Shown in pieces: positions 62,288 through 64,000 of a stretch of DNA of 64,000 nucleotides. The position numbers were made by a program, and so were the translations under genes. This DNA comes from Amylibacter sp. (GTDB lineage: Bacteria > Pseudomonadota > Alphaproteobacteria > Rhodobacterales > Rhodobacteraceae). Position 1 is the stretch's first letter. Every line of letters starts with the position of its first letter. Location: contig JAJFHZ010000013.1 in assembly GCA_021775355.1 (NCBI GenBank), positions 185,804 through 249,803 on the forward strand, written 5' to 3'. The notes beneath the pieces are model-generated. The model worked only from the letters and a program-made list of their open reading frames with translations, searched no databases and was not told where the DNA came from.

Positions 62288-63490
62288 TCACCCTTTATCA
62301 AAGAACCCCAGATGCGGCTTGTTGATCCCATATTTCACCGTACCGGTACCAAACCGTCCGTTGATGTTATCCATTATAGTCCCAAGCTTTTCACTGGCGT
62401 TCGCTTTGCCCGCATCAAGCGGTAACAGCATTTCACCGGAACGCCGTTCCAACGTTTGAACCCCGCCGAGATGGATGCCGATACTGGATATTCTTTGGGG
62501 TCGCCGCGCATCATACATTCGCCGCCAAAGCCGCTTATTCAGATTAAGGAACAGTAATGTGTCCTGTGCCGGGTGGGATTTAAGACTGCCCTTCCAGCCG
62601 CCTTCCGGTTCAAACCGCATGAATACCGAGAACTGTGTGGCCGTGTATCCATCGCGCCTAAGCCTGTGGCCTGACTTTTCAATCAGCCAGCGCGATACAT
62701 GGTAAGCGTTGTTGATGGTTTTATTCTCTGGTGAAAGCACCTTGGAATTACCATAGCCATTACGCTTGGTTTCCAAGAGCGGAATATCTTCACCCTGTAA
62801 AGCACGTACAAACCGCTCCCCTTCAACCGACCCCCAGATTTTACGCGCGTGTCTTGGGTCAAGGTTATACATGGCTGGAATATCCCAGATACATGCCTTC
62901 CATAGTCGTGCTTTAATACCCCGCGATATGCCCGGCAAATCATCTAGCTGCATATGGGCCAAAGCCTCTGGCATGTTCTCACGCGACAACCAACTTAACC
63001 CGTCAGGTTTCTCCAGTTTCCCCGCTATCTTGGCCAGTAGGTGATTGGGGCCAAGCCCCGCTGAGAAACGCATCTGAGATCCTACATTGGCACGGACAGC
63101 GGCCTTGAGCTGTTTTGTGAGTGCAATAGCCCCTTCAAGTCGTGCAGTGGTTCCACCCAGTACAATTTGGAATTCGTCAACCGACCGTATGCGTTCCAGT
63201 TCGGCATACCTGTCCAATACGGCGGCTATCCTTTGATTCACGCGAACATAGAGCTTATGGCGGCTGGGTCTGAATATGATGTTGGGGCAAAGCCTGCGGG
63301 CTTCATAGACCCGTATACCTGTCCTGACCCCGAATGCTTTGGCTTCATAGCTTGCCGCCACCACACAACCTGATTCCGCTTCAACAGCAGTGATTCCCAC
63401 GGGTTTACCGCGCAAGGACGGCTCCATTTGCTGTTCCACACTGGCGAAAAAACTGTTCATATCAATATAAAGCGTGTTGAACTTTTGCAT
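62288..63490 (-). CDS. Y-family DNA polymerase (UmuC/DinB-like)
   Basis: 400 residues. Translesion polymerase fold: LYIDMNSFFASVEQQ with catalytic D10, YEAKAFGVRTGIRVYEAR, SVDEFQIVLGG carrying the second Asp-Glu pair, GLGPNHLLAKIAGKLEKP and a helix-hairpin-helix LDDLPGISRGIKARLW; then the little-finger domain (GNSKVLSPENKTINNAYHV). The catalytic residues are intact, so it is not an ImuB type. A GTTC-N7-GTTC LexA box lies 37 bp upstream, pointing to SOS induction. No umuD-like partner is seen; instead a divergent 100-residue gene shares the control region. Confidence 0.92.
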   Translation of the reverse strand: MQKFNTLYIDMNSFFASVEQQMEPSLRGKPVGITAVEAESGCVVAASYEAKAFGVRTGIRVYEARRLCPNIIFRPSRHKLYVRVNQRIAAVLDRYAELERIRSVDEFQIVLGGTTARLEGAIALTKQLKAAVRANVGSQMRFSAGLGPNHLLAKIAGKLEKPDGLSWLSRENMPEALAHMQLDDLPGISRGIKARLWKACIWDIPAMYNLDPRHARKIWGSVEGERFVRALQGEDIPLLETKRNGYGNSKVLSPENKTINNAYHVSRWLIEKSGHRLRRDGYTATQFSVFMRFEPEGGWKGSLKSHPAQDTLLFLNLNKRLWRRMYDARRPQRISSIGIHLGGVQTLERRSGEMLLPLDAGKANASEKLGTIMDNINGRFGTGTVKYGINKPHLGFFDKG

Positions 63491-63526
63491 ATCCTACATT
63501 CTGTGGCTGGTGTATTCGCATACTAT

Positions 63527-63541
63527 GTTCCTATTATGTTC
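63527..63541. promoter_or_regulatory. LexA (SOS) box
   Basis: GTTC-CTATTAT-GTTC, exact match to the alphaproteobacterial LexA motif GTTC-N7-GTTC, in the 56-bp divergent gap between the Y-family polymerase gene and the 63547 gene. By chance about two such matches are expected in 64 kb on both strands, but its place before a polymerase gene makes it credible. Confidence 0.8.
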
Positions 63542-63546
63542 TCACC

Positions 63547-63849
63547 ATGGACAAGAAAAAACAACTCGGAAATGTCGCCTTCGGCGGCAACTGGTCAGAA
63601 GAACTTCTGATACTGGATGAACTGCACGCAATCTTGGACGTGATTGATAAGGCAATTGACGAATGTATGGATCGAGATGTTGAAGATGAAGAGTTGCACC
63701 AAGCCATGCTTTATGTGCGCAAGAACGTGGAAAAAGGGCCAATGCTCTGTGAGGCGTTCTTCAAGGCCCTTAAGATTGAGAACCAAGCCTTACGATACGA
63801 GCGGCTGCAAGAGGTTGGTAATATGATTAAGATGTGGGCGGGGGTGTGA
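63547..63849 (+). CDS. Small hypothetical protein, SOS-linked
   Basis: 100 residues, helical and acidic (LLILDELHAILDVIDKAIDE, CMDRDVEDEELHQAMLYVRK). Family not recognised. Its ATG is 5 bp after the SOS box that it shares with the divergent Y-family polymerase, so the two are likely co-induced by DNA damage, and it may be an accessory subunit or regulator of the polymerase (inference). Confidence 0.65.
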   Translation: MDKKKQLGNVAFGGNWSEELLILDELHAILDVIDKAIDECMDRDVEDEELHQAMLYVRKNVEKGPMLCEAFFKALKIENQALRYERLQEVGNMIKMWAGV

Positions 63850-63880
63850 ATGGCAACTGTGCGGACAAAGTTGCCGTTCG
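63848..63880 (+). repeat. Interspersed repeat core, copy G
   Basis: GAATGGCAACTGTGCGGACA then AAGTTGCCGTTCG, starting on the stop codon of the 63547 gene. The rest of the window to 64000 shows nothing further. Confidence 0.65.
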
Positions 63881-64000
63881 ACTAAAAAGATTGAATGGCA
63901 GCCTTCCGAAAGACTTCATGATAAAGGCAGTGCTTTTTGCCGCTGACACATAAGTATTGGAATTTTGCGGTCTATGATGTCGCTACTTACCCTCGACCTG

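Overview
The window comes from an alphaproteobacterium, most likely a marine Rhodobacterales (roseobacter-type) chromosome of moderate GC. The clues are a histidine tRNA with the alphaproteobacterial A73 ending, a 6S RNA candidate just upstream of a 5-formyltetrahydrofolate cyclo-ligase gene, a GTTC-N7-GTTC LexA box, and a high density of TRAP, tripartite tricarboxylate and polyamine ABC uptake systems. No species name can be supported from sequence alone.

Layout. 0-5.1 kb: 5' part of cysS, a PEP mutase/isocitrate-lyase family enzyme, pssA-psd (phosphatidylethanolamine synthesis) and an MttB-family methyltransferase. 5.1-6.0 kb: long non-coding gap. 6-14.8 kb: leftward operon (N-formylglutamate amidohydrolase-like, DctQ, DctM, DctP, glutamine-synthetase-like ligase, aldehyde dehydrogenase, iron alcohol dehydrogenase) with a divergent RpiR regulator; it looks like uptake and gamma-glutamylated breakdown of an amine or amino alcohol. 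15.7-25 kb: phosphorelay island with three hybrid-free histidine kinases, an HPt protein, two response regulators and a periplasmic binding protein. 25-26.9 kb: decayed DNA (integrase and PhyH remnants, repeats) plus a GFA-family gene. 26.7-31.3 kb: tandem glycine riboswitch and gcvTHP. 31.5-33.4 kb: Sel1-type protein and zinc alcohol dehydrogenase. 34-38.2 kb: arsR-arsD-arsA and a flavin monooxygenase. 38.4-44.7 kb: polyamine-type ABC transporter plus class III aminotransferase with a divergent LuxR-family regulator. 45-46.2 kb: XRE regulator and DUF2061 protein. 46.3-53.4 kb: TctABC-type transporter, acylating aldehyde dehydrogenase (SauS-like) and acyl-CoA ligase (SauT-like), with a divergent LacI regulator: a probable sulfoacetate-type operon. 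53.4-60.9 kb: gene-poor region rich in interspersed repeats, holding a secreted protein, the cyclo-ligase/6S RNA/small protein/tRNA-His block, a lipoprotein, an Ldh2-family dehydrogenase of different base composition, and a broken cytochrome c gene. 60.9-64 kb: two zinc-ribbon proteins, a Y-family DNA polymerase and a divergent 100-residue protein sharing an SOS box.

Themes. Three uptake operons share one design: a divergent regulator, a palindrome between regulator and operon, and a GC-rich hairpin without T-tract 8-12 nt after the stop codon of the binding-protein gene. Glycine cleavage, the MttB-family enzyme, polyamine uptake/transamination and the glutamylation operon together point to life on small nitrogenous osmolytes. 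A degenerate repeat family with core TGCGGACAAAGCTGCC is scattered through non-coding DNA and has overwritten the end of at least one gene.
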